Of a DNA stretch of 64,000 bases, positions 27,850 to 36,427 are shown one piece after another (positions within the stretch are counted from its first letter, which is position 1; every line of letters starts with the position of its first letter). The DNA is from Marinobacterium nitratireducens (GTDB lineage Bacteria > Pseudomonadota > Gammaproteobacteria > Pseudomonadales > Balneatricaceae), in the NCBI RefSeq assembly GCF_014645375.1, contig NZ_BMLT01000002.1:605223-669222 (forward strand), given 5' to 3'. Below the pieces are notes generated by a model. It made no database searches. It was not told where the DNA came from and was given only the letters and a program-made list of their open reading frames with translations. The position numbers were made by a program, and so were the translations under genes.

Positions 27850-28911
27850 ATGTTTAAAAGAGGTGGGGTTTTCCTTTCCGTTTTATTGGTCTCGGGTTGC
27901 AGCTCTCTGGGCTATCAGAATGATGCCGGGAAGGCGTTTGCACCGCAGAAGCGCAGCAGCGAAACCCTGGATACAGCAACAGCCCCCGACCTGCAGCCCA
28001 CCGTTGCTGCACCCGCATACCGGGGGACACTCGACGGTGCCGACCTGACGGCGGGTGTCGAGCCGGGTCAGTGCTGGGTCTACGCCCAGGTCAAGCCAAG
28101 GCCGCTGCGTGAAAGTGTCGAGGTGCTGGTCCAGGACTCCGCCAGCCGGATCACGGTGACGCCGGCCGAGCTGGAGCGAGGCCTCAAGACGGTGGTGACC
28201 CGCGAGGGAACCACCACCTACCGGATCCTTCCGGCCAAATACCGACAGGTGGTCGAGGACGTGGTAGTGAGACCGGAAGTCATCCGCTATGAAGTGGAGC
28301 CTGCGGTCTACGAGGAAAAGGATGTCACCGTCGTGGTCGAGGAGGCGCGGGCAACCATGGAGCCCTGCCAGAGCGCCGGCACGCGTTTTTCCCGTGGTAC
28401 TGGCGCCATGGCGTTCTGTACCGGCGAGATTCCGCAGCAGACGCGAACTTTCAAGCGGCGTGAACTGGTGAAGCCGGAAGCGACCCGTGTGATTATCGAA
28501 CCGGCCCAGACCCGGCAGGTGGCGCGCTGGGTCGTGGCCGAGCCGGCCCGGGCGGTACCGGTCGTCGTCGACGCCGAGACCGACAGCGTCGAAGTCCAGA
28601 ACCTGGTGCGGGCCGAGACCGTGGATATGGAGCGGATACCGGCGGTAACCGAGGCCCTCACCGTTACCCGCTACGAAGGCCAGCCACGCATCGTCTCGCG
28701 TCGGGCCGTCTGTGATGATCAGCTGAGCGAAACCTTCGTCAGGCGCCTGCAGACGCGGCTGCTCGACAGCGGTTTCCATCCCGGCCGGATCGACGGCCTC
28801 GTCGGCACCCGCACTGTGGACGCGCTGAGCGCTTACCAGGTCGAGAACGGTCTGGCCGTCGGGGCACTGACGTACGAAAGCCTCGAGCACCTGGGGATCG
28901 TACTGGACTGA
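27850..28911 (+). CDS. Peptidoglycan-binding lipoprotein in the adhesin secretion locus
   Basis: 353 aa. The signal peptide MFKRGGVFLSVLLVSGC ends in a lipobox. The centre (about residues 80-290) consists of repeated beta-rich units of the type VVVxPxxxxYEVEPAVYEEK and VKPEATRVIIEPAQTRQVAR. The C-terminal ~65 residues match a PF01471-type peptidoglycan-binding domain (RLQTRLLDSGFHPGRIDGLV). The ATG at 27850 is chosen because it starts the signal peptide; upstream in-frame ATGs exist at 27823 and 27754. It sits 19 bp before the TolC-like gene. A role in anchoring the channel or adhesin to the wall is inference. Confidence 0.82.
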   Translation: MFKRGGVFLSVLLVSGCSSLGYQNDAGKAFAPQKRSSETLDTATAPDLQPTVAAPAYRGTLDGADLTAGVEPGQCWVYAQVKPRPLRESVEVLVQDSASRITVTPAELERGLKTVVTREGTTTYRILPAKYRQVVEDVVVRPEVIRYEVEPAVYEEKDVTVVVEEARATMEPCQSAGTRFSRGTGAMAFCTGEIPQQTRTFKRRELVKPEATRVIIEPAQTRQVARWVVAEPARAVPVVVDAETDSVEVQNLVRAETVDMERIPAVTEALTVTRYEGQPRIVSRRAVCDDQLSETFVRRLQTRLLDSGFHPGRIDGLVGTRTVDALSAYQVENGLAVGALTYESLEHLGIVLD

Positions 28912-28930
28912 CAGGGGCAACGGATTCTGC

Positions 28931-30715
28931 ATGGCTTACGCAACGGATGCATCTGAGCGCAAAACCGCAGGCAAACGCACGCTGACCGCCGGACTGCTGG
29001 CGTTGCTGCTGATCGCGCCGCAGGCCCAGGCGGCGTTCCGACTGGTCGTAGGTGCCGAACAGCATCTGCGTTTCGAAGGTGACCTGCAGCGGGTCGAGAT
29101 CTCGGATCCTGCGGTCCTCGGCGCGACGGCGCAGGGTGCGGAACTGGAACTGCAGTCGCTCGCGCCCGGACTGGCGCGGGTGTCTTTCGTGCTGGCGGGC
29201 GATCCCGCGGTCCGCAGCTTCGAGGTGGTGGTGTCTGCGGCCGGGGAGTCAGCGGACATCGAAGCCGTCGCGCCGCGGACACTGCAGGCTCCCGGGGCTG
29301 CGGCGGATACGCCGGCTCCGGCACCGTCCCCTCTGCTGGCGTCCGATGTACACCAGTCCAGGCCCGTCGACCGGCCCGAACCACAGCCGCCGGCCCGGAT
29401 GGAGACCCGGCTCTGGCCCGAGCCTGTGCAGGAGGGGGCATCGGCTGCGCCAGTGCCTGTTGCCGGCGTCCGGCCCGGCCCTGCTGTGAAGTCTCCGGCC
29501 GCGGGGCAGGGACTGCCGGGAGCGGTGGCCCTCAGTATCGCACGGCACCCGGAAATGGCGGCGCGGCGTTATGCCTACGAGCGTGCGCAAACGGAAGTTG
29601 CCATTGCCCGGGACGGCTACCTGCCGGCGCTGGAGCTGTCGCTGGGGCAGGACGACAGTTTTTCCGGCGGCGAAGCCGGTTTCGATATTCTGGTCTCGCA
29701 GATGCTTTACGACTGGGGGCTCGTCGGCAGTGACGTCGATGCGGCGAAGGCGCGGCAGCGGCAGAAGAACGCCGAGATTCTGGTGGCCCGCAACGATATC
29801 GCGCTCGACGTCGCCGGGGTCTATCTCGACGTGCTCTATGCCCGCCAGCGGGTCGAGGCCGTGGAGGCGCTCAAGCGGCGTCTCGGTGAGCTCGACGTGC
29901 TGGTTACGCAGCGGGCGCTGGGCGGCTACTCGGACAGCAGCGAACGGGATCGCATGACGCAGGCGAAGGCATTCGCCGACGAGCAGCTCGATCTGCGGCG
30001 GGGGGAGCTGGCGCGGGCACGCCGCGACTATCGTTTGCTGGTGGGCACGGAGGCGGGTTCCCTGCCGACGCCGCCCTACCGCAGCAGCGAATACCTGTTC
30101 GATTCGGACGCCGCACTCGAGCGCCTTATCGAACGCTCGCCGGTCTACCTCGGGGCTGTCGAGGAGGTGCTGGCGGCCCAGGCCGAGGTCGAGGGCGCCA
30201 GCGCGGCGCTCAAGCCCCGGCTGGTGCTGGAAGGCAGCAGCTATCGGCGCCAGGATGGCGGCGATATCGAGGAAGATGCCTATTTCGCACTGCGCGCGCG
30301 CATGAACTTTCAGGGGCTCTCGGAATTCCGGCGCGTCAGCGCCGAAACCCAGGGGCTGGAAGCCGCGCGTTTCCAGCAGGCTTCGGCCCGGCGCGACCTG
30401 CGTCGCCAGGTACAGGGCTATCTCGAGGAGGAACGTGCGCTGGCGCGGGCGCTGCCGGCGATCGAAACCCAGCTGCGGGAGGTCGGTTCGGTTCGTGAGG
30501 CCTACCTGGAGCAGTTTACCGCCGGGTATCGTGATATCGAGGATCTGATCAATATCGAGCGGGAAGGCTTCAACATCGCCCTGCAGTCGCTCGACACGAC
30601 CTCAAGACTGTATCGTCTGACCTACAGGCTATCGGCGGAGCTCGGTGTGCTCGAAGCCTTTATCGCCGCGGCGGCCGGGGATCCGGTGAAAAAACGCGCA
30701 GCATCGGCGCTTTGA
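28931..30715 (+). CDS. TolC-family outer-membrane channel with N-terminal pilus/secretin-type domain
   Basis: 594 aa. A signal peptide (to about residue 35, AQAAF) is followed by a ~75-residue beta domain: FRLVVGAEQHLRFEGDLQRV, EISDPAVLGA, then ELELQSLAPGLARVSF. This resembles the pilus-formation/secretin N-terminal domain (PF13629 type), normally found in CpaC/RcpA secretins. A Pro/Ala-rich linker (~110-195) leads to a TolC/LapE-like efflux channel (~195-580) with the coiled-coil repeats expected of the family. It is probably the outer-membrane channel for the adhesin. The extra N-terminal domain is unusual; channel assignment is firm, domain naming less so. Confidence 0.85.
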   Translation: MAYATDASERKTAGKRTLTAGLLALLLIAPQAQAAFRLVVGAEQHLRFEGDLQRVEISDPAVLGATAQGAELELQSLAPGLARVSFVLAGDPAVRSFEVVVSAAGESADIEAVAPRTLQAPGAAADTPAPAPSPLLASDVHQSRPVDRPEPQPPARMETRLWPEPVQEGASAAPVPVAGVRPGPAVKSPAAGQGLPGAVALSIARHPEMAARRYAYERAQTEVAIARDGYLPALELSLGQDDSFSGGEAGFDILVSQMLYDWGLVGSDVDAAKARQRQKNAEILVARNDIALDVAGVYLDVLYARQRVEAVEALKRRLGELDVLVTQRALGGYSDSSERDRMTQAKAFADEQLDLRRGELARARRDYRLLVGTEAGSLPTPPYRSSEYLFDSDAALERLIERSPVYLGAVEEVLAAQAEVEGASAALKPRLVLEGSSYRRQDGGDIEEDAYFALRARMNFQGLSEFRRVSAETQGLEAARFQQASARRDLRRQVQGYLEEERALARALPAIETQLREVGSVREAYLEQFTAGYRDIEDLINIEREGFNIALQSLDTTSRLYRLTYRLSAELGVLEAFIAAAAGDPVKKRAASAL

Positions 30716-30845
30716 TTGTTAAACGACCGCGGATCGGGGAAAATAGGCGCCATTCCCGACCATTGTCACGGAGACGCAGCCCCCGAGCACCGCTCGCGGT
30801 GGCCCGGGCTGCGCCGTTCCGCGACCGATCAGAAGATTTTCATCA

Positions 30846-32432
30846 ATGTCCAATGCCGCTATTCAGCGCGAAGTCTCGAAACGCCGGACTTTCGCCATCA
30901 TTTCCCACCCCGACGCCGGTAAGACCACCATTACCGAAAAGCTGCTGCTGCTCGGTCAGCTGATCCAGACCGCCGGTACCGTCAAGGGCAAGAAGAGCGA
31001 CCGCCACGCCACGTCCGACTGGATGAGCATGGAGCAGGAGCGCGGTATCTCCATCACCTCGTCGGTGATGCAGTTTCCGTACAACGGCCGTACCGTCAAC
31101 CTGCTCGATACGCCGGGGCACGAGGACTTCTCCGAGGATACCTACCGCACTTTGACGGCGGTCGACTCGGCGCTGATGGTGGTGGACGGCGCCAAGGGTG
31201 TCGAGGACCGGACCATCAAGCTGATGGAGGTCTGCCGTCTGCGCGACACGCCGATCTTCTCCTTCGTCAACAAGCTCGACCGCGATATCCGCGATCCCAT
31301 CGAACTGCTCGACGAGATCGAGGAGGTGCTGAACATCGAGGCGGCGCCGATCAACTGGCCGATCGGTATGGGCAAGCAGTTCAAGGGTGTCTACAACCTC
31401 TACAACGACGAGATCCACGTTTTCCAGCCCGGCAAAAACGCGGTGCTGTCCGAGGACATCCGCATCAAGGGCATCGACTCCGACGAGGCCAGGGAGCTGC
31501 TCGCAGACGAGTACGACGACTTCGTCGAGGAGATGGAGCTGGTGCGAGGCGCCACCCATCAGTGGGATCAGGAAGCCTTCATGGCCGGCAGGCTGACCCC
31601 GGTCTACTTCGGTACTGCGCTGGCGAACTTCGGTGTGCGCGAGATGCTCAACGACTTCGTCGAATGGGCACCGGCGCCCATTGCACGCCAGACCGACCAG
31701 CGCCCGGTGGCCGCCGACGAAGAAGCCTTCAGCGGTTTCGTGTTCAAGATTCAGGCGAACATGGATCCCAAGCACCGCGACCGCATAGCCTTCATGCGCA
31801 TCTGCTCGGGCCGATACGAGCGCGGCATGAAAATGCGCCACACCCGCATCGGCAAGGACGTCAAGATCGCCGATGCGGTGACCTTCCTGGCCGGTGACCG
31901 CGAGAACGTCGAGGAAGCCTGGTCCGGCGATATCATCGGTCTCCACAACCACGGCACCATCCAGATCGGCGATACCTTCACCGCCGGCGAGTCGATGAAG
32001 TTCACCGGCATTCCGCACTTCGCGCCGGAGATGTTCCGTCGCGTGCGGCCCAAGGACCCGCTGAAAATGAAGCAGCTGCAGAAAGGACTGCAGCAGCTGT
32101 CGGAGGAGGGGGCGGTGCAGCTGTTCCAGCCGCTCAAGAACAACGACCTGGTGCTCGGTGCTGTCGGTCAGCTGCAGTTCGACGTCGTCGTCTACCGCCT
32201 CAAGGACGAATACAAGGTGGATTGCGTCTACGAGGGCGTCACCGTGCAGACCGCGCGCTGGGTCGAGTGCAGCGATAACAAGATGCTCGAGGACTTCCGC
32301 CGCAAGGCCTACGACAACCTCGCCATCGACGGCGGCGGCCTGCTGACCTACCTGGCGCCGACCCGCGTCAACCTGAGCCTGACCGAGGAGCGCTGGCCGG
32401 ACGTTGCCTTCCGCGCCACGCGGGAGCATTGA
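30846..32432 (+). CDS. prfC: Peptide chain release factor 3
   Basis: GTPase that removes RF1/RF2 from the ribosome after termination. 528 aa, as in E. coli (529). G1 is [10 protein letters not shown]3 [14 protein letters not shown] and G4 NKLDRD. Domain II and III motifs such as [20 protein letters not shown] are present. Start ATG at 30846. The stop (32430-32432) is four bases before a GGTGAC(A/G)G array. The 130-bp gap from the TolC-like gene has no obvious terminator. Confidence 0.97.
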   Translation: MSNAAIQREVSKRRTFAIISHPDAGKTTITEKLLLLGQLIQTAGTVKGKKSDRHATSDWMSMEQERGISITSSVMQFPYNGRTVNLLDTPGHEDFSEDTYRTLTAVDSALMVVDGAKGVEDRTIKLMEVCRLRDTPIFSFVNKLDRDIRDPIELLDEIEEVLNIEAAPINWPIGMGKQFKGVYNLYNDEIHVFQPGKNAVLSEDIRIKGIDSDEARELLADEYDDFVEEMELVRGATHQWDQEAFMAGRLTPVYFGTALANFGVREMLNDFVEWAPAPIARQTDQRPVAADEEAFSGFVFKIQANMDPKHRDRIAFMRICSGRYERGMKMRHTRIGKDVKIADAVTFLAGDRENVEEAWSGDIIGLHNHGTIQIGDTFTAGESMKFTGIPHFAPEMFRRVRPKDPLKMKQLQKGLQQLSEEGAVQLFQPLKNNDLVLGAVGQLQFDVVVYRLKDEYKVDCVYEGVTVQTARWVECSDNKMLEDFRRKAYDNLAIDGGGLLTYLAPTRVNLSLTEERWPDVAFRATREH

Positions 32433-32436
32433 TTTT

Positions 32437-32475
32437 TGGGTGACAGGTGACAGGTGACAGGTGACGGGTGACGGG
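32437..32475 (+). repeat. Heptamer array GGTGAC(A/G)G
   Basis: Five head-to-tail units of GGTGACA or GGTGACG run from five bases after the prfC stop to the left end of the dispersed element. Confidence 0.85.
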
Positions 32476-32760
32476 TAGGATGGGACAAGCGATGCATCCG
32501 CACCAGCCCCACCGACGTCTCGCGGCTCGGGCATCGCGGCCCCATCATATCGATCGCATTACAGATCGATTGGTCTCGGTTGGCACTGTCTTACCTCGAA
32601 CCTCCCCCTGTTGGGAATACTTGAATTTGCTCCTGCAATTCAAGTATTCCCGCCGTCCCTGGCGGTCACGCGGCCAGCATTTGCTCCTGCAATGCTGGCA
32701 TTCCCACGGGGCGGCCTCCCACAGTCCATTGTGGTCGCTTCGCCGCTAGACCCAACCTAC
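32475..32760 (+). repeat. Full-length dispersed element with GTAGG(A/T)TGGG ends (286 bp)
   Basis: The left end is GTAGGATGGGACAAGCGATG; the right end, read on the other strand, is GTAGGTTGGGTCTAGCGGCG, so the termini are imperfect inverted repeats. The left third holds the shared core (GGGCATCGCGGCCCCATCAT and the ATCGATC/GATCGAT pair). The centre holds two hairpins with the same loop TGCTCCTGC: 32613-32651 (15-bp stem GGGAATACTTGAATT) and 32673-32699 (9-bp stem GCCAGCATT). A CCGCC/GGCGG mini-hairpin lies between. An inverted relative is at 40160-40443. No coding capacity, so MITE-like. Confidence 0.85.
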
Positions 32761-32765
32761 AAAGC

Positions 32766-32826
32766 TGTCACCTGTCACCTGTCACCCGTCACCCGCGTCA
32801 CCCGCGTCACCCGTCACCCGTCACCT
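32766..32826 (-). repeat. Heptamer array, (C/T)GTCACC orientation
   Basis: Eight or so units of TGTCACC, CGTCACC and CCGCGTCAC type stand just left of yjjV. Orientation is opposite to the array at 32437. Confidence 0.8.
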
Positions 32827-32873
32827 TCCGTGCTAGTCTCTGGATGTTATCCACCACGGTCGCGTTAAAGCCC

Positions 32874-33650
32874 ATGAATGCCATCCCGTCGCTCTTCGAC
32901 AGCCACTGCCATCTCGATTTTCCGGCCTTCGACGGCTGGCGCGATACCGCGCTGGCCGAAGCCCGGGCTGCCGGCGTCACGGAAATTCTGGTGCCGGGCG
33001 TGACCGCTGAGCACTGGGAACGCGTCGAGCGGCTCTGCGCAAGCGACCCGCGGCTTTATCCGGCGCTGGGGCTGCATCCCTGTTTTCTGTCCGAGCACCG
33101 CCCCGAACATCTCGAGCAACTGGCGACGCGGCTGGCCGCAGGCACGGCGCGGGCGGTGGGTGAAATCGGGCTGGATTACTTCATCGACAACGCCGATCGC
33201 GATCAGCAGCAGTTCTACCTTGAGGCGCAGCTCGATCTGGCCGCGCGTCATGACCTGCCGGTGCTGCTGCACGTGCGCAAGGCGCACGATCAGATGCTCA
33301 AGGCGCTGCGTCGGGCGAAACTGCGAAGGGCGGGTATCGTGCACGCGTTTTCCGGCAGCGAGCAGCAGGCGCAGCAGTATATCGAACTCGGCTTCAAACT
33401 GGGGTTCGGTGGCGCCATCAGCTATGACCGTGCGACCAAACTGCGTCGTCTGGCGTCGGCTTTACCGCTCGATGCACTGGTGCTGGAAACCGATGCGCCG
33501 GACATGCCGCTGGCTGGCTGGCGCGATGAACCGAACCGCCCGCAGCGGGTGAGGGATACCTTCGACGTACTCTGTGCGCTGCGAGCGGAGCCACCCGGAG
33601 AGATCGCGCGCCGCACCACCGCGAACGTTCATCGGCTGCTGGCTATCTGA
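32874..33650 (+). CDS. yjjV: TatD-family metal-dependent hydrolase (YjjV)
   Basis: 258 aa, TIM-barrel metallohydrolase of the TatD DNase family; E. coli YjjV is 259 aa. Metal ligands are seen in FDSHCHLDF (HxH), VGEIGLDYF (Glu), LLHVRKAHDQ, IVHAFSGS and LETDAPDMPL (Asp). I chose ATG 32874 because the family begins four to six residues before DSHCHLD; ATG 32844 would add ten residues. The substrate in vivo is not established (deoxynucleotides or DNA 3' ends). Confidence 0.9.
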   Translation: MNAIPSLFDSHCHLDFPAFDGWRDTALAEARAAGVTEILVPGVTAEHWERVERLCASDPRLYPALGLHPCFLSEHRPEHLEQLATRLAAGTARAVGEIGLDYFIDNADRDQQQFYLEAQLDLAARHDLPVLLHVRKAHDQMLKALRRAKLRRAGIVHAFSGSEQQAQQYIELGFKLGFGGAISYDRATKLRRLASALPLDALVLETDAPDMPLAGWRDEPNRPQRVRDTFDVLCALRAEPPGEIARRTTANVHRLLAI

Positions 33651-33720
33651 GACGCCCGTAGCCGCGTACCCAAACTTACGGGCACTTCCCCGCGGCGAAG
33701 GGTTCCGTACCGCTCGGATG

Positions 33721-33744
33721 TTCGCGCCGGGGCGGCGCTCCTAC
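33721..33744 (-). repeat. REP-type palindrome
   Basis: Complement of GTAGGAGCGCCGCCCCGGCG followed by CGAA, the same REP form as at 13465, 13505 and 40971. It lies between the convergent yjjV and the small lipoprotein gene. Confidence 0.7.
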
Positions 33745-33808
33745 GGGTGTCCGGCGGCGCACCATGGCTTCGACGCGCGCATTCGCTGTACGGCGTCGCT
33801 CCCGGATT

Positions 33809-34219
33809 TCAGTTGCCGACGTCCTCGTACAGCCAGGCGTGCATATCGTCGAGGGTGTCCCAGGCGATGTTGGTTTTGTCGTTGACCGGCAGGGTGTAAT
33901 AGCGGGAGCTGCCGTCGACCGGCTGGCCGCGGTAGCTTTCGTCGGCCGGGCTCAGCAGGATTCTGGCCAGGCTGAGCGGGTAGTTCGGGCCCTGAATCTG
34001 ACGCCCGTACGCTTCCTCGATCGGGTCGGCCTTGGTGATCGCGGATGCGACCAGCGACAACTCCAGGCAGTGATTGCTGGTGCCGCGGCACAGCAGCAGG
34101 TAGCGGGTGTCGAGGGTGTAGTAATCCTCGTTCTTGAGGTTAGGTGTACCGCAGCCGGCCAGACCGATGGCGGCGGCGACACCGAGGGCGGCCAGTTTCG
34201 CAGGGCGTCCGGGCGTCAT
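33809..34219 (-). CDS. Small hypothetical lipoprotein coupled to fabY
   Basis: 136 aa. The signal peptide, MTPGRPAKLAALGVAAAIGL followed by AGC, has a lipobox. The mature part contains YYTLDTRYLLLCRGTSNHCL with two close cysteines, and a C-terminal WDTLDDMHAWLYEDVGN. I do not recognise the family. Its ATG at 34219 overlaps the fabY stop (TGATG), which implies translational coupling. Confidence 0.75.
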   Translation of the reverse strand: MTPGRPAKLAALGVAAAIGLAGCGTPNLKNEDYYTLDTRYLLLCRGTSNHCLELSLVASAITKADPIEEAYGRQIQGPNYPLSLARILLSPADESYRGQPVDGSSRYYTLPVNDKTNIAWDTLDDMHAWLYEDVGN

Positions 34220-36129
34220 CAGCACATGTCCTTGTAGGGGTTGTCATCACTCAGCTTGACCGCCTGTGGATAACCCGGCAGGCGGATCTCGTCGGCACTG
34301 ATCTGCAGGTCGCTGCCCTCGAGTACCGAGTAGTCGTAGCGGTAAATCGGCCGCGTCAGTCCGTTGCTGTTGTCGTCGTCGTAGGCCGCGGCTCTTTCGA
34401 TAACGCCTGCCTGGCGCGTGCGCCACGCCTTCATTGCCTCGGCGCCGTGGCGGCGTGTCAGCAGCTGTTCGGTTATCTGCGGAGACAGCAGCGGCGCACT
34501 GGCATTGTTGCCGCCAAAACCCTTGGAATTGAGCAGCACGGCGTCGATCTGGTCGCTGCCGACCTCGATATGGTCGAGCGCGAAGCGCAGGTTGCTCTGA
34601 TGAACGTCCCCGGCGACTTCCCTGGTGTTCAGGATGCCCGGGATATAGCCGTACTGCCAGGTGCCGAGCGAGATGGTCAGCTGGTCCCCGGCGGCGGTGC
34701 CCTGGGAGTGACCGAGCTGGGCCTTGATGGCCGCCACCGGCCAGGACGGGATATCGAAGGCGCGGGCGATCTCGTTGATGACGTGCGATTCGGTGACCCG
34801 GTTCTGCGGCGTGCTGGTACCGTGCGCCTGGACGAAGCTGCGATGGCGCAGGGCGTTGTCGCCGAGCATCGAGCGCACCAGGCCCGCGGCTTTGCCAAGG
34901 CAGAGATAGTTGCCGATGCCGGGTGCCGAAATCGACTTCTTGTGGCCGTCGGCGTTGACGAAAACGTCGGGTACCGCGCCGAAGATCTGGGCGCCGAGTT
35001 CCAGCGCCAGATCGTCGCTCATCAGCATCACGAACTGGCTCGACTCGCCGATGGTGAAGCCGCAGTTCTCGCCGAACGGGCGGCAGGCCCGGCGGTAGTC
35101 GTCGTCGCCAAGCTCGGCGAGACCGTCCAGTGCCCGCAGGTCCTTGTCTTCCGCCAGCGCGCCCATGGAACGGAAACCCTCGATGACCTCGGGGGTGACC
35201 GGCGCGTCGCTGCCGCCGACCAGTACCACCTTGCGCAGGCCGGAACGGATATCGTTGACGGCGTTGCGCAGGTTGTAGAGGAAGGTGGCGCAGGCGCCCA
35301 GCGAGCCGCCGGTGACGCCGACGTTGCCGAGAATGTAGGCGTTGACGAAGTCGGCCGGCATCTGGGCATAGCCCAGCGGCATCTGCTTGGACGTGGTGCG
35401 CTTGCCCAGTGCCGGAAATTTGGTCAGGCCGCCGAAGCCGAAGTCGTCAAGCTGGCCGATGGAATTGCTGGCATAGACGCCGACCTGGTCGGGCCGCACC
35501 CGTTCGAGAACGGTTTCGAACGGAATGCCGCTGGAGTAGAGTGCGTCCGATGCGGCGTAAACGGTCATCTGCAGGTTGCGCGGATGGTTGCGGGACTGGT
35601 AGAGCTCGCCGGGGGCGAAACCTGTGGGCAGCATGCCGGCGGACTGAACCAGCGCGTCCTTGATGTCCGGGAAGATGACGTCGCAGGGGCCAGCCACGCT
35701 GATCTCGAGCTGGTTGGCCGAAAGCTCGCGTATTTCCCAGTTGTCGGGAATCTGGTGCGGCATCTGGCGACGTCGCAGCGTGAAGCGCAGTGTGCCGTCA
35801 GGGCCTTCGACTTCCGCGGGGCGGTTGAACATCACCGCGTGGACATCGAACCAGTTCGGATGAATGCGACGCACCAGGGTGTTGTCGAGCACCTGCCGGG
35901 CGACCTGTTCCAGCAGACCTTCGAGCGGCAAGCGCTCGCCGGCCGCGGTCAGGTAATTTCCGTCCTCGAAGCTGGCGAGCTTCATCAGCGTGGCCAGGCT
36001 CAGCAGCGTTTTGCGGCGGCTGTCTGCGTCGAGCCGGTCGATGATCAGGCGGCGATAGGCGTGGTGTGACGAGGCTCTACCGGCCGGATTGATTCCGCCA
36101 AAACCGACAATGACTGGCAGCTGAGACAA
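34219..36129 (-). CDS. fabY: Beta-ketoacyl synthase of the FabY family
   Basis: 636 aa. Similar throughout to P. aeruginosa FabY (PA5174, 634 aa), which condenses acetyl-CoA with malonyl-ACP to start fatty acid synthesis in place of FabH. Catalytic Cys is in GGSLGACATFLYN, and the two His are in VQAHGTSTPQNRVTES and KAQLGHSQGTAAGDQL. The KGFGGNNAS loop is present. The TTG at 36129 (MSQLPVIVGFGGINPAG) has GAGGAG upstream and matches the FabY N-terminus; the frame is open further, to 36204. The distal gene is the overlapping lipoprotein. Confidence 0.9.
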   Translation of the reverse strand: MSQLPVIVGFGGINPAGRASSHHAYRRLIIDRLDADSRRKTLLSLATLMKLASFEDGNYLTAAGERLPLEGLLEQVARQVLDNTLVRRIHPNWFDVHAVMFNRPAEVEGPDGTLRFTLRRRQMPHQIPDNWEIRELSANQLEISVAGPCDVIFPDIKDALVQSAGMLPTGFAPGELYQSRNHPRNLQMTVYAASDALYSSGIPFETVLERVRPDQVGVYASNSIGQLDDFGFGGLTKFPALGKRTTSKQMPLGYAQMPADFVNAYILGNVGVTGGSLGACATFLYNLRNAVNDIRSGLRKVVLVGGSDAPVTPEVIEGFRSMGALAEDKDLRALDGLAELGDDDYRRACRPFGENCGFTIGESSQFVMLMSDDLALELGAQIFGAVPDVFVNADGHKKSISAPGIGNYLCLGKAAGLVRSMLGDNALRHRSFVQAHGTSTPQNRVTESHVINEIARAFDIPSWPVAAIKAQLGHSQGTAAGDQLTISLGTWQYGYIPGILNTREVAGDVHQSNLRFALDHIEVGSDQIDAVLLNSKGFGGNNASAPLLSPQITEQLLTRRHGAEAMKAWRTRQAGVIERAAAYDDDNSNGLTRPIYRYDYSVLEGSDLQISADEIRLPGYPQAVKLSDDNPYKDMC

Positions 36130-36325
36130 TGGGCACTCCTCGGATGGAACGGACACTGAATTTAAAAGAGGACTTGCGGGCAAGGCTCCCTTGGGCGGGG
36201 ACATTTTATCGGTTGTTCGCCGGACTGACTACCATGAATCGGCTTTGCGACGACCCGCAGTGGGCTCGTACCGGGCAGGCAGCCAGGCTGCGCCCGCCGA
36301 ATAGCACAGGAGTGAGCGGGTTTCA

Positions 36326-36353
36326 TTGCCGGTTAAGGCGGGAGCGTTATAAT
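36326..36353 (+). promoter_or_regulatory. Strong sigma70-like promoter for the OmpA lipoprotein gene
   Basis: TTGCCG (36326-36331), a 16-nt spacer and a perfect TATAAT (36348-36353). The -10 is embedded in the near-palindrome GAGCGTTATAATGCTC (36343-36358), which could be an operator or a bidirectional -10. The transcript would carry a ~65-nt leader. Confidence 0.65.
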
Positions 36354-36427
36354 GCTCTCACTCAGCACCTCCGGTGTGCAGGTTTGCGCCTCAGGCGGGC
36401 GAACCGAACAGTTGAAATGGGAATTCA

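Larger units (their letters stand above)
32433..32873. other. Gene-free repeat block between prfC and yjjV
   Basis: These 441 bp consist almost wholly of repeats: a GGTGAC(A/G)G array (32437-32475), a full-length dispersed element (32475-32760), and an array of the opposite orientation, (C/T)GTCACC units (32766-32826). The two arrays are inverted relative to each other and could pair across the element. No protein frame of note. Confidence 0.85.

Noticed and set aside
30712..30963. Small plus-strand frame before and over the prfC start
   Set aside because: Out of frame with prfC, no ribosome binding site or recognisable domain; it overlaps conserved RF3 codons.
33160..33552. Second frame within yjjV
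   Set aside because: Shadow of the TatD-family gene, Arg/Ser-rich and typical of an out-of-frame read.
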